Positions 1-10,781 of a stretch of 64,000 nucleotides of DNA are shown here, in pieces. Made by a program: the position numbers and the translations under genes. Source of the DNA: Atkinsonella hypoxylon (taxonomy: Eukaryota; Ascomycota; Sordariomycetes; Hypocreales; Clavicipitaceae). The stretch spans positions 86,791-150,790 of the forward strand of contig JFHB01000064.1 of assembly GCA_000729835.1 (NCBI GenBank), written 5' to 3'. The number at the start of each line of letters is the position of its first letter. The first letter of the stretch is position 1. The notes beneath the pieces were generated by a model. It was not told the DNA's origin. It did no database searches and worked only from the letters and a program-made list of their open reading frames with translations.

Positions 1-759
1 AGCATCTCTCCGTTTACAATCGGACTCGAGATGATCGGAGCACGTGCCGCTGGAAGTTTCATTAATGCCGTGATATTCAGCAGCGCCGTCTCGGCAGGGA
101 ATCATTCAATCTATATCGGTGGTAGACTACTATTCACTCTTGCAATGCAGAGTCAGGCGCCGGTCCTGTTTGGGACGTTGAACAAAAATAAAGTGCCTTG
201 GGTGGGAGTCTTGCTAACTGCTCTAATGGCTGGTATATGCTTCGGCTCTAGCTTTATTGGGGCTGGCCAGCTTTGGAAATGGCTCCAAAAGTAAGCTTGA
301 TCTCGACTTGTTAGTCGGATGTCAACTTGAAGGGAGGTTCTAACGATTTGCAGCCTTATTGGCGTCTCAGGCCAGATCAATTGGGCCGTCATCGGCTTCA
401 CCTCGATTCGATTTCGCGCGGCTTTGCGACATCAGGGAAAGACGCATCTACTGCCATTCCGCAATTGGACTCACCCCATAGGCCCATGGCTTTGCGTCAT
501 TCTCAGCAGCGTTATAATATTATGTCAGGGATGGAGCAGTTTCACGCCGGCTTTTCAAGGTGCCAGCTTTGTCAGCTACTACGTTCAGTTACCTGTGATG
601 ACAGGCATTTTTATATGTTGGAAATCGGCCAAACGCACAAAATGGGTCAAATTAGAGCAGATGGATCTTGAAACAGATGCTTACGCACGTACTGATATTG
701 AATCTCCTCGTGTAAGCTGGAAAGAGAAAGTCAAGCATATGAGAGATTGGATTTGCTGA
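1..759 (+). CDS. Amino-acid permease, C-terminal part (cut by window edge)
   Basis: This is the last part of a fungal amino-acid permease of the yeast GAP1/AAP family, a plasma-membrane H+/amino-acid symporter. The frame is already open at base 1. Exon 1 runs to 290, an intron covers 291-353 (GTAAGC...TTGCAG), and the last exon is 354-759. Family hallmarks are the segments GLEMIGARAAGSFINAVIFS, SAGNHSIYIGGRLLFTLA and, after the intron, SGQINWAVIGFTSIRFRAAL, followed by two further hydrophobic segments and a short polar tail. The N-terminal half lies upstream of the window. It is the first of three + strand genes (permease, PTR2, P450) facing the - strand ATP-grasp group, so it may feed amino acids into that pathway. 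Family call is firm; substrate is unknown. Confidence 0.9.
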
Positions 760-1216
760 TGCTAAAGGAACTCCTGGCCCTAGCACTGTGCACTGTGCAC
801 TGGTCATTTTATGCTCGTGATAAGAGCGATCTTTCAACGTCAATGTTCTGGCACTGAAGCTCGCGATTAGTTAAAGTGTGGCGAGGTCACTGTATGGAAG
901 TTTCTGCGATATTGCAGAAAACTTACCAGCACTGGCCTCCCTTCCCCCCGCCAATCAACCAAGACAATTAATAGGTTCTATTACTTGGAAACCCCCATAT
1001 TTTGTACGCTGTTGGGTGCGAGGGCAGGCCAAATCTTGCCGTCGAAAGCACCAATCGGCGTTCACCATCGGAGTTAACGCCGGAGCAAAACTTCCTAAAC
1101 TTGTGCGACCACCACCACAAGTCAATTCCGCCTGGAATAGCATTTAGTGGACTTAGTCACCTTGGAGAATGCGGTGCCATCCTCAATCGCGTCGTCAACA
1201 TTGAACAGCGCAAATA

Positions 1217-3164
1217 ATGGCTTCCAAAAGTAGCCAGACAGAATCTTTAGTTGTGTCCCCTCCTGTTGCTGCTGATGGTGTTGGCCATGGCAATAGTGAG
1301 AAAAGCCAAGTGACAGATCAAAGCGACAGTGGTCGTACAGCTACACAAGAAGAGCTGAAGACGCTCCGGCATGTCACGGACAAGATTCCATTGCGAGTTT
1401 GGCTGGTAGCTCTCATTGCGGCTGCCGAACGCTTCACTTATTGGTCGACACAAGTTACGTGGCAGAATTATAGTGAGTCTTCCTCAACTTGATGCTACGT
1501 GGTCCTTCTTGTCAGCCTCAATTGTGTTATTTGCGTGCTTGATGGACGATGTTAAAGCTTGTCGTGAGAGCAGACCTTAGCATCGGACATCTTGTTGACT
1601 TTCGCAGTCCAATATAGCCCTGGTGACAAGATTCCCGGTATCTTGGGTCTCGGCCAATCCACGGCTGTGGCAATCAATAATGCCTTCAATGTGGTTGTCT
1701 ACATCCTTCCCATCTTCATCGGTCCTATTGCCGATGGCCGTTTGGGTCGCTTTGTCACTCTTCAGATCTGTACAGCGATTTACCTGGTTGGCATGATTCT
1801 GCTGCTGGCCTTCTCTACGCCGACAGCTGTGGCCAATGAAGCAGCTTTGCCCGGATTTATTGCATCACTGTGCCTTACAGCCATTGGCGTTGGTGGTGTA
1901 CAAACAGTGACAGCTCCTTTAATTGCCGACCAATACAATGAAACAATTGCGAAAATTGCCTACAGGCGAGATGGAGAACGTGTCGTGATAGATCGAGATA
2001 TGACTATTCACTATATCTATAGCGTCTATTGGTGGATGGCGAACGCAGCGTCCTTGGGCCAGATTCCCACCACGCTGATGGAGAAACATCTCAGTTTCTG
2101 GAGTGCATACGTTTTAACGACTGGTGTTCTACTTGCATCATGCTCTTTGCTATGGATTGGGAAGAAACAATTTGGTAAGAAAGCAACGCGAAAGGAGAAA
2201 CAGCGAATAGTTGTCATCGTACGACTACTGACAAGTGGGTTTTTCCTTTTTATTTTCTAATATAGTGCTGCATGCTCCCTCCGGGACTGATCTGCCAATG
2301 GCAGCTAAAGTCCTCTGGATAGCTGCTACTTCAGGGTTCAACTTGAACGCAGCATTGCCAGATACCCAGCTAGAGCGTGGACGCCGAGTCGATTGGGATG
2401 ATCACTTTGTTGGGGATTTACGCCGAGGGCTGATGGCTATCAAAGTCTGGTAAGCTGAGGCCATCTAAGTCTGCTATATCCATTGTCTTATATGTGACCT
2501 ATATTAACCCCATAACAGTCTAGTCTGGCCAATTCTCCGTCTTTGCGTCGGTCATATTGGCGCCAACGGTATCGCACAGGCTGGGCAAATGCAGACGATA
2601 GGGATACCCAATGATCTCTTCAATGCAGCTAATTCTGTCGCGCTCGTCATCTTCGGCGTTCTCATCGAGAACTGGCTCTATCCCTTCCTGGAGAAACGGA
2701 AAATTGTTTTCGGGGAGATGAAACGTATTACTCTAGGCCTCTTCATCATGGCATTGACCATGGCTTATGGCACGATTGTGCAAGGTCTTATATACAATGC
2801 TGGGCCTTGCTATCGGTATCCATTAGAGTGTCCGGCATCAGAAAACGGTCAGATGCCGAATAACGTCAACATCCTAGTTCAGCTGCCATTATACATCATC
2901 ATCTCTCTAAGCGAAGTCTTCGCTTTCGTCACTGGAAGCGCTTATACTTACAAAATGGCGCCGAAAAACATGAAGAGCATTTTGCAGAGTTTCTTCGCGG
3001 CTATGTCCGGTGTTGGCTACCTCCTGACTGTTGCAATCAGCCCAGCGGCCCGGAATCCTGACTTGGTTATATTATGGGGAAGTGTTACTTGCGCAATGGC
3101 ATTGGCAACATTTGTATTTTGGATTTGTTTTAGAAGTTACGACAAGCGAGGAACAGCCACATAG
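1217..3164 (+). CDS. PTR2-type proton-coupled oligopeptide transporter
   Basis: This gene encodes a POT/PTR2 family transporter that imports di- and tripeptides with protons across the plasma membrane. The four-exon model (1217-1472, 1608-2234, 2266-2449, 2519-3164) closes in frame at 570 aa, usual for the family. Visible hallmarks are AERFTYW near residue 75, the loop ending FIGPIADGRLGRF (POT signature region), VQTVTAPLIADQY, and the late motifs LVQLPLYIIISLSEVFAFVTG and YKMAPKNMKSILQSFF. The N-terminal 60 residues are polar and cytosolic. Introns are short with standard ends. A frameshifted relative of the same family lies at 19638-19987. Its place beside an amino-acid permease, an S9 peptidase and an ATP-grasp ligase suggests handling of a small peptide, but this is inferred from context. 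Confidence 0.92.
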
Positions 3165-4493
3165 CAGCACAGCACCCCTGGTGTTTCGGTGTTAGTTCAC
3201 CTAAATCGTGTTACAATATATTGGCGCGCATAGTCATTTCTGTTGATAGACCAAAAGGTAGTCTAGAAGCTGACTTCGCTTGATTTCACAAATAATAATT
3301 ATAACATGCTGTTTTCACTTTTTCTTTGCTTCGTCTAGATTCGTGTCTTCCAAGCAAGCCCGCGCACGAATGCTTCTGGTCGAAATGAGCTACTAGAGCC
3401 GACTCTGCAGCAACTCAAAGCTTACTTAGATATCGCACTGCTTATTCAGTATTGGACGGCTACACGCAGAGAAAGTTTAGAAGCAGAGAAATACTAGAAC
3501 AGATTGTATGATTGTAGCCTGCTGGCTTAAAGAAAGGCTCAAAATAGCTAGCGCCCACTCATCTCACCCATAAGCACAGAATACATAGTCGTGGCCAGTC
3601 AACAGCCTGAGAAGGTCGCTTCACCTACATAGCTGGTGTGTTGGATAACAGAAGAAATTGTGCGTTGAAGAACATCCGCATTACAAAGTTCAGATGTAAG
3701 TATCGAATTTATAAACAATGAAGCTAGACAGAGGGTAAATGAGCACACGAACTCTACACAACACATGCCATATTACCCATGGGTCAGAGAGTGGCAACAA
3801 TGAAGGATTCTATCAATAATTAATTATCGTAATCCCACGCCCCTAGCTAGCTCAAAGAAATCCCCAGACGTGTCATGCGAGGCCTTGCATGCGCGCCTCC
3901 ATTCGCGGATAGACAGTTGCTGAACACTCCATCAACGCCGGAATTATCATTTCGCACAGTGAGTAACTTCCATCTGGCGGAATTATCGGCATGGCACGGA
4001 TAGCATGGGGCGGAATTCAGCGTCAAACACCGGAAGAATAGGAGTCAAAGCTGCTTTCCACTGTGAGCATCATTGGGAAAACTTGATTATCCTGGTCGAG
4101 CTATGGGTCCGTAACTCAATTCGCGAATAAGAGGGCTAGTCTCGGTATATTAATCGAGTGCTAACTTATTGAGAAGCTGTGATCTATTGTCCCCACATTG
4201 TAGATGACGAAATATTCCGGAGTTTGAAAAGCGTAATGCTGAAGTTATCAAGGCTTGCCTAGTCCCCGGGTCCTGTTTTCCACTTTTTGTAAGCAGACCG
4301 CGAAATCAAGCTCAAGGGCGCGTAGAGAACATCAGCATGCAGAGAAATTCTGAATCGTTATGATTCTTCTAGATGTATACTCCTTCAAAGACTGGCTCCC
4401 TCTTTGTTATCTTACAGGACTTCATTGAGCAAGTACGACCCTTCTGATGACAAACCCATTCGGATCGGCTTCTGTCCCACATTTACACCCATC
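3165..4493. other. Intergenic region without recognisable gene
   Basis: About 1.3 kb lies between the PTR2 stop and the P450 start. I see no long coding frame with family features. It should contain the PTR2 3' end and the P450 promoter. No clear repeat or structured element stood out. Confidence 0.6.
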
Positions 4494-6452
4494 ATGAACG
4501 ACAACTTCACTTTGATAGCTTTTCCCATATTGTTTGTCATCTTGTCAATCTATATCGTGAAACAAGTCCTACTATCGCCGTTGTCACAGATACCGGCGGC
4601 ACATTGGTCTGCAAGGGTTAGCTCTATTTGGGCACTTTGGGTCAGGTACACAGATAATGAGCTTGCCTCTCTCGTGAAAGCTCATGAAAAGAATGGACCG
4701 ATACTCCAGGTTGGCCCGAAGGAAATCAGTATCAGTTCCTATCAGAGTGGTATTCGCAAAGTGTACGACGCAGGATTCGGAAAGCCAACATCTTTCTATT
4801 CTATGTTCAATTATTATGGGTGGGGACTGATCCGTTACCGTCGACAATCCCCTGTTTTATATTACATTGAAAAAAAAAAACAATCTAACGATGAGTTAAA
4901 GGAGGAAGAATGCTTTTACAAGCCTACAAAACAGGGATCATGGTATGCGCCGACGTCGAACAGCTGCGCTCTACTCCAAGTCTGCGCTGTTCCGATCTCT
5001 TCAACTGCACAATATCAGCATCAAAATAATGTACGAACATCTGACCCCTCGCCTGAAGAACGAGTGTAAGCGAGGTTCCAAGGTCGATGCTCTTGAATTG
5101 AGCTACTGTATTTGTTCCGACTATATCAGTTCATTCTTGTTTGGGTACAGGAGCGGAACGCGGTATCTTTTGGGAAGGAAATCGGCTATCGACGAGTGGC
5201 GACTTCATTACGAGAACATAATGTGTAAAGAGTCTTTCTTTTCACAGGAAACTCCTTTTGCTTACCGAGTGTTACAGAATCTGCGGATTGATCTGCTTCC
5301 AGATTCATATCGCGTATCCAAAAAGTTCCTCGAGTCCTGGATGGAGGAGATGACACGCAAAGCGGATGCTGTCCTAGCGCTACACAGAACAACTGGTGAG
5401 CCAATTGCTCCCGAGGACCAGCCAATAATTTATGAGACGGCCAAGGGTGCGGTTGATAAGGATTCACCGCACCTAGACCCAAACACCAAACGTGTGGAGG
5501 TTGCAAGCGAAATGTTTGACCACATTTGTAAGTCAACTGCCCATCGATACTCCTCCATTCATGACCCATAGAAAGAATTCAGAAAAAAGTTGACAAGGCG
5601 CAACATTAACTCGTTCCTCGCTTCCATCCTGGTCTGAGAATAGCTGCATCCAGGGAAGTTTTAGGTACGTGATTTGTCTACACATCAAGTCAATAAACAC
5701 ATAATGGTACCGAAAAAAAAAAAAAAGAAACCTTCTCACACTGAAAACCGGTACTGATCCGACAGGTCTCGTTCTCGCGTACACGTTTTGGTATCTAGCG
5801 CAGCACCCACAAGCACAACAACGAATTCGCACTGAACTCGCTGCTGCTGGCATCGACATGACCACAAGGCCGGAATTACAGAGTCATTCTTCCGGAATAG
5901 CTGACTCAATTCCAATAGCTTTGGAAAGAATGCATTATTTGAACGCCGTTATTTGTGAGTCCCTACGAATGCGGCCGACAAGTACACCATTACCACGAAT
6001 TACTCCATCAGATCGTCCTGTTTCCTTGGGTGGCGTAGACAATATCCCTCCGGGCACACGAGTAAATGCTTTTCAGTGGTTTGTTCATCGCGATCCTAAC
6101 AAATGGGAACATGTCAATGAATGGATCCCTGAGAGATGGTTGGATCGCGGTGAGCCTGGTAGAAAGGGAGACAGGGAGGATGTGCTCTGGGCGTTTGCGA
6201 GTGGGCCAAGGGTTTGTCTGGGAAATAATTGGACTTTTTATGGTAAGTAGGATTGAACATGGAAGTATGTCGCAGGAAGCAGCAGCAGAAGCAGAAGCTA
6301 ACACTCTTGCGTCAGCAATGCGGTATATCATTGCCACAATCGTGTCAAGTTTTGAGATGGAAGCTCTCACGGGCAAGCCTGACAACTGTTGGCCGGGTTC
6401 TCCAACAGACCTACTGCCTGTGGAGATAAAAGAAATTATGAAATTAGGTTAG
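4494..6452 (+). CDS. Cytochrome P450 monooxygenase, possibly damaged near exon 1/2 junction
   Basis: This is a fungal microsomal P450 with an N-terminal membrane anchor (residues ~5-25), the ExxR motif in CESLR, PERW, and the heme loop FASGPRVCLG. The model has five exons: 4494-4819, 4935-5527, 5644-5664 (a 21-bp microexon), 5766-6242 and 6316-6452, giving 517 aa. Two things are odd. First, the exon 1/2 splice needs a weak donor (GTGGGG at 4820) and drops the usual ~10 residues before the C-helix; shifting frame at ~4820 restores a P450-like stretch (GTDPLPSTIP) ending at another possible donor, so a frameshift is possible. Second, the I-helix reads ASREVLG where most P450s have AGxxTT, so the oxygen-activating Thr is missing. 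It may be a modified enzyme or a decaying gene. It faces the ATP-grasp gene and probably belongs to the same group. Confidence 0.75.
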
Positions 6453-6749
6453 GCTCGATCTTGCTAGATTATGCGAGAAATTTATTCCACATGAATTTCC
6501 ATTTGTTCATGAAGAAGATCGATATTAGAAAGATACCGTTGGAGATGCGATGTTTCGGTTCGATTGAAAGCATTTTATGGGAATGGATTTACAAAGCTTA
6601 GATATGCTCCAAAACCCTTTATACTACGACGGGTTGGCAGCAAACCCCGGATATGATGGAATGACGTGCAGAAGCAGCAATTTATTTCGACTTTACTCAC
6701 GTGCACTAATTCCATCATTTACTACGTTCTTCATTAATACCGCCTCTGG

Positions 6750-8874
6750 CTACAGTGGCTGTAATTCTACATGAACTTGGCTGTAAGCCTTTGCTACCAT
6801 TTCCATCAAATGTTGACGCCCTTTCCTGGACTGCAGCAGAAGTAAGCCGAACCAAGGATATCTCAATGTGGCAGGATCAGGTACTATGTCTCCCGGTTGA
6901 TAGAACATACGGGACATGACGGTTTCTTCGGCCAACCCGATATCTTCGAGATCGACATCATGCATCACGCGACCACCAGTTGATGAATGCAAAGGCAGAG
7001 GAGTTGTGGCATAGTGAAATTGTGGCCCGTCTCGGAATCCATAGGCCAAACTGCGGAAGCGAAACTCGTCGCCAATGGCGTTCATCATATGAAGGGCATA
7101 GTAGTCTACGCCGTTGGCATAGGCGGATCCCGTTGAATCTGAGTGTCCCGGTGGTCGTGGATTAACTTCCAGTAGAAATGCATGTGGTTGCCGATTTTCT
7201 CCAACCCGAGGGTGGTTTACGAGATCGCGCACGTTATTATCGTCTTTATGCCATTTCAATGCTGAGTTTTGCACTCTGGCTTCTACATGAAGAACACCAC
7301 TGTCAAACCCGAGCCTTTTCACGATAGACAGCAGTTCTGTTTGAAGGATTTTTTTCTCGTCGGCAGGCAGGCCCGAAGGCCAAGCAGAGCCGGTCTCCAC
7401 GAACTGTTCCGTTGTAGATGATGAGGCCACGTCGTCGTCCCCTGCACATGGGAGATTGTCAGACACTTCGTAAAATAGCAGTTCGCCGTTCCAGAGTACA
7501 AAGTTCACGTCAACCTCGGGTCCGTTACAATAAGGCTCGACGAGGACTTCTCCAGCATGGCTGTCTTGCACTCCAAATAGCTGGTGCTGGTTTGCAACGG
7601 ATAGTAGAGCATGGCTCACAGCATGGACAAGCTCATCCTCGCTGTTGACCTTGGACACACCATACGAGCCGTGGCTGAGTGTTGGCTTTACAATAAGAGG
7701 ATATATCAAGGGTTCTGATATGCTTTCCAGATGCGACATGAGATTATCGATGCTTGCGACAGTGAACGTGCCAGCAGTGTTCTGAAGTTTCCGCGTCCCA
7801 TTCTTGTTTGTGGAAAGAGAATAAGCCGCCGCAGGGGCTGTTCTGAGCCCAAGAGTTTCTGCAGCTTGAGCTACGCCCGGCAGGAGAGGATCCATCGTCG
7901 TCATGATACCATCGACACGATATGGCAAAGACCGCACTGCAGCCACGATGCGGACGGCCAAATCATCAAACGTAAAGCCAGAGAAAGGCACAAATTCCTC
8001 TCTGTAACTGCCACCTGGTCCAGCTGGGTCTTCGAGCCAATGCCCCGGCTTGTCCATGATAACGAGAGAAACACCACATGCTTTAGCCGCAACGTAGAAA
8101 CGCACGCAGTAGAACCTGTCCCGTTTCTCACCGACAATAACAATACGCGTCGGGCGGATCGGTTGAGGCGCGAGCCATGGCCATGAAATGCGATTCGCCA
8201 ATTCGTCTTGCAGTAAATTTGTAGGACAATCAGCCTCGTACAGAATCACCCCAACGCTCATGTCCAAAAGGTGGATGAAAGCTTCGGCAGAACCATGACG
8301 AGCTTTTAGGTCCGGCTTTTCGCAATGCTGGCGCGGGCGAACAAATCCTTTCACGTCCTTGATTAGTGGGCAGCCACGCATTCTTTCCTCGAGAAAGTCG
8401 CTTCGCACTATCCAGCCATTTTCTGCCGGCAAAATGAACTTCATAGATGCCCGACACGATGATTTGACAGCAGCCCAGATGAAGGAGAGCCCCTGGCCAG
8501 GCGTTTCGATGCTCACCGATTCCAGCAAGGTGCGGGACGACGTCAGGGCAGCAATAGTAGCAAGATTGTCGTCATGAAATTTTCTAGATTCACCAAAATG
8601 CGATTCGATTGTGCAGTCAAGATTGTTGTCTGCATGTTTCGTCATCTCAGAATGGGTTCGGTTCCATGACCACGTCACTCCGCCAAGCACTATCACATGT
8701 ATGTGGTCAATACACCGATTTCTTCCTTTTGATTATTCTTTATAAAAAAAGAAGAAGAAGAAATTGAATAGACTACTCACCTTCTCCGCTGCTTGATTGC
8801 AATACTGCACGGTGTACTGCCTCGGAAGTCATGCCTTCCTCCTTTGTACTGCATTCGCCATCCATCGTCATCAT
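6750..8874 (-). CDS. ATP-grasp domain ligase (carnosine-synthase-like)
   Basis: This is an ATP-grasp enzyme, a superfamily that joins a carboxylate to an amine or other nucleophile through an acyl-phosphate. Two exons (8874-8781 and 8689-6750) give 677 aa. The first exon supplies the start, because the large exon alone opens only with GTG; the intron 8690-8780 has GTGAGT...TAG ends. The N-terminal ~200 residues are unlike common ATP-grasp enzymes and may be a recognition domain. The core follows: RIVIVGEKRDRFYCVRFYVA (pre-ATP-grasp fold), the phosphate loop SHGSYGVSKV, the adenine/substrate segment VEPYCNGPEVDVNFV, and the Mg-binding EVNPRPPGHSD near the C-terminus. The length and layout recall carnosine synthase-type amino-acid ligases. 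With a neighbouring opine-dehydrogenase-like enzyme and peptide transporter it is the best candidate for the core enzyme of this group. The substrate is unknown. Confidence 0.88.
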
Positions 8875-9585
8875 CAACGTTTGTGGTTTCAACAAGGTTT
8901 ATTCTGCAAGGTCAAGGGGTTGAAATGCGCTGCCACGATGCACAAACGTCCGTCCAGCTGCGGTAAAGGGCCCCGGACTATAACGTGCGATCTGACGTCA
9001 GCGCCATATGGCGCTATGAGTTGTTTGTTGCACGAGATCACAGCCTGCAGCGCGACATTGGCTTCATAGCGAGGGATCATCATTGGTTGGCAGAAACGCC
9101 GGCGCTGATGAGATGCGCCTTCAACAGGGTATATCACAGTTCGGTTGTGCAGAACAAGTCTCTACGCTGAACTCCGTGCGGAACCGTTTGCCGTCAGATC
9201 CTAGCTTTACGTAAATATTGGCTTCCGGCATGACTATCTGGTGCAAGTCAATTTTGATCGAGAAATCCAGAGGGAAAGGCGTTGAAAAATATGGTACCGA
9301 ATAGTGTTGGGGCCGGCCGGTCAATCGCTTGCTATTTAGTAGACCACAGTTTCAATTATGATAGGGATGCAGTTCTTTTATCTTGCAAACTTTGACAAGG
9401 AGCACAGACGCAGGGCTGTGCCAATTTGACGGCTCAGCTTACACATAAGTTCTGTCACCAAGTTCATCTTACCAGGGCTTTACTGTCAAATAGATGCTCT
9501 TGAGATTATCGTGAGTTTCTAACATTTGTATGCAGTAGATAGGCCTCAAAGTGATTGCGAAGCATGAGCCAAAGAGAATCACAGC
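8875..9585. other. Intergenic region, ATP-grasp promoter side
   Basis: About 0.7 kb separates the ATP-grasp start from the stop of the LYS1-like gene. Both genes are on the - strand, so this holds the ATP-grasp promoter and the LYS1-like 3' end. The short open frames here show no family features. Confidence 0.6.
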
Positions 9586-10781
9586 CTAAAGTTTAGCATA
9601 TCTACTTTTTGGCAACAAAGTTGCAACCTTTTCGTGATATAGCTTCTCTACTTCCTGCCATACCCTGTGATTTTGCCAGTCTTTCAGCACGCTAAAGGCC
9701 TGATAGTATCCGTTGGCTGCAGATTCGCTGGCCTCCTTTGGCAATAAACTCGGTAGATACGGTATCATGGCAATGATCAAAGGCGGCGTGCCTGGAGGGG
9801 TTGGAACCCTGACTGTGGGATTCTTTTCCGTATTGGTAGCGTTCTTATAAATTGGAAGCGGGTTGTTGGGACTGTGGCTGTCGTTACTGATATCGGATAT
9901 CACGACTAATTTGCGGCCCGGCTTCTTCAGCGACTCGTTAGTCAGGAATGGGGTAATGGGCTTGAAAAGATTGACACAATTTGTGAAAATGTCGTGTTCC
10001 AGTATCTCAGGGTACTCGGTTCTCCCTTCTGTATCCTGGCGGCCCCATTTCGTGACATGGTCATCAGGAATGCCAACATCCGAGTAGAACTGAGCCGCTG
10101 CAACTCCGGTGTGACCGCGGCATCCTACTATGATGACCCAAGGCAGCCTGCCAGCAATGGCACGACCAGCTGCTAGATCACGTTTCGATTCGTCCAAGAG
10201 ATCGTCGCGACTGGCATAGTTTCGCATGGTCCCCAGGAGCGGTCCATCAGGATGCGCAAGCTGGTGCGCCCATGTCTTGATGGCCAGCGCAGCGCCGACA
10301 GAACCTGCCTCATATCCAAATGAAGCGAATCGTTTGCCATGCTCATCCAGAATGAACTCAATATCCAGTAGCATCCCGTTGCCCCTCCTGAAGCGCCCCA
10401 GTCGATTTTCCCATCCCGTCTGCCCGCGATAGCAATGCGCGGCATGAGCATGAACATGATGCAAAGGGAACGAGGCGGCTGGTACTGTCTTCATCCCAAT
10501 GATGAAGTGATCTTTTGGTGCATTAGGCCACGAGTTTGCGGGCACAAGTTTGCACTTATTCTCACATGTTAACCTCAATTCGGCTTGCAGAACAAGCTCG
10601 AGGGGACCTGACTTACACCAGCATCTTCATATTCGGTATCCTTGTAATACCTCACATCGCTACGTTCAATGTTTACGGCATATCCATCCTTTATCAGCTT
10701 TCGTGCTGTATCTGGGGAAATGATTCCTCGAGTCCCAATGGGTGCATCTTCAGCCCGTAGGTGGAGAGTTGGGACTGGCAT
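9586..10781 (-). CDS. Divergent saccharopine dehydrogenase-like (LYS1-fold) oxidoreductase
   Basis: Two exons (10781-10617 and 10554-9586, intron 62 bp) give 377 aa, the size of yeast Lys1 (373 aa). Lys1 is the NAD-dependent, lysine-forming saccharopine dehydrogenase. The whole fold is recognisable: LRAEDAP near the N-terminus, the lysine of IIGMKTVP and the histidine of AHCYRGQTGW at the positions of the catalytic Lys/His pair, and PSLLPKEAS near the end. Several usually fixed motifs differ: GLKELPE is GMKTVPA; the dinucleotide loop is GCRGHTG; the NAD-ribose Asp after KW is replaced (KWGRQDTEGR), which suggests NADPH use; and the substrate motif GGPF is absent. I infer a secondary-metabolism paralogue making an opine-like imine-reduction product rather than the housekeeping enzyme. 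The start is the first ATG before LHLRAE; upstream frame opens only with TTG. Confidence 0.85.

Noticed and set aside
8797..9170. Open frames on the + strand upstream of the ATP-grasp gene
   Set aside because: They overlap the spliced first exon of the ATP-grasp gene on the other strand and show no domain features.
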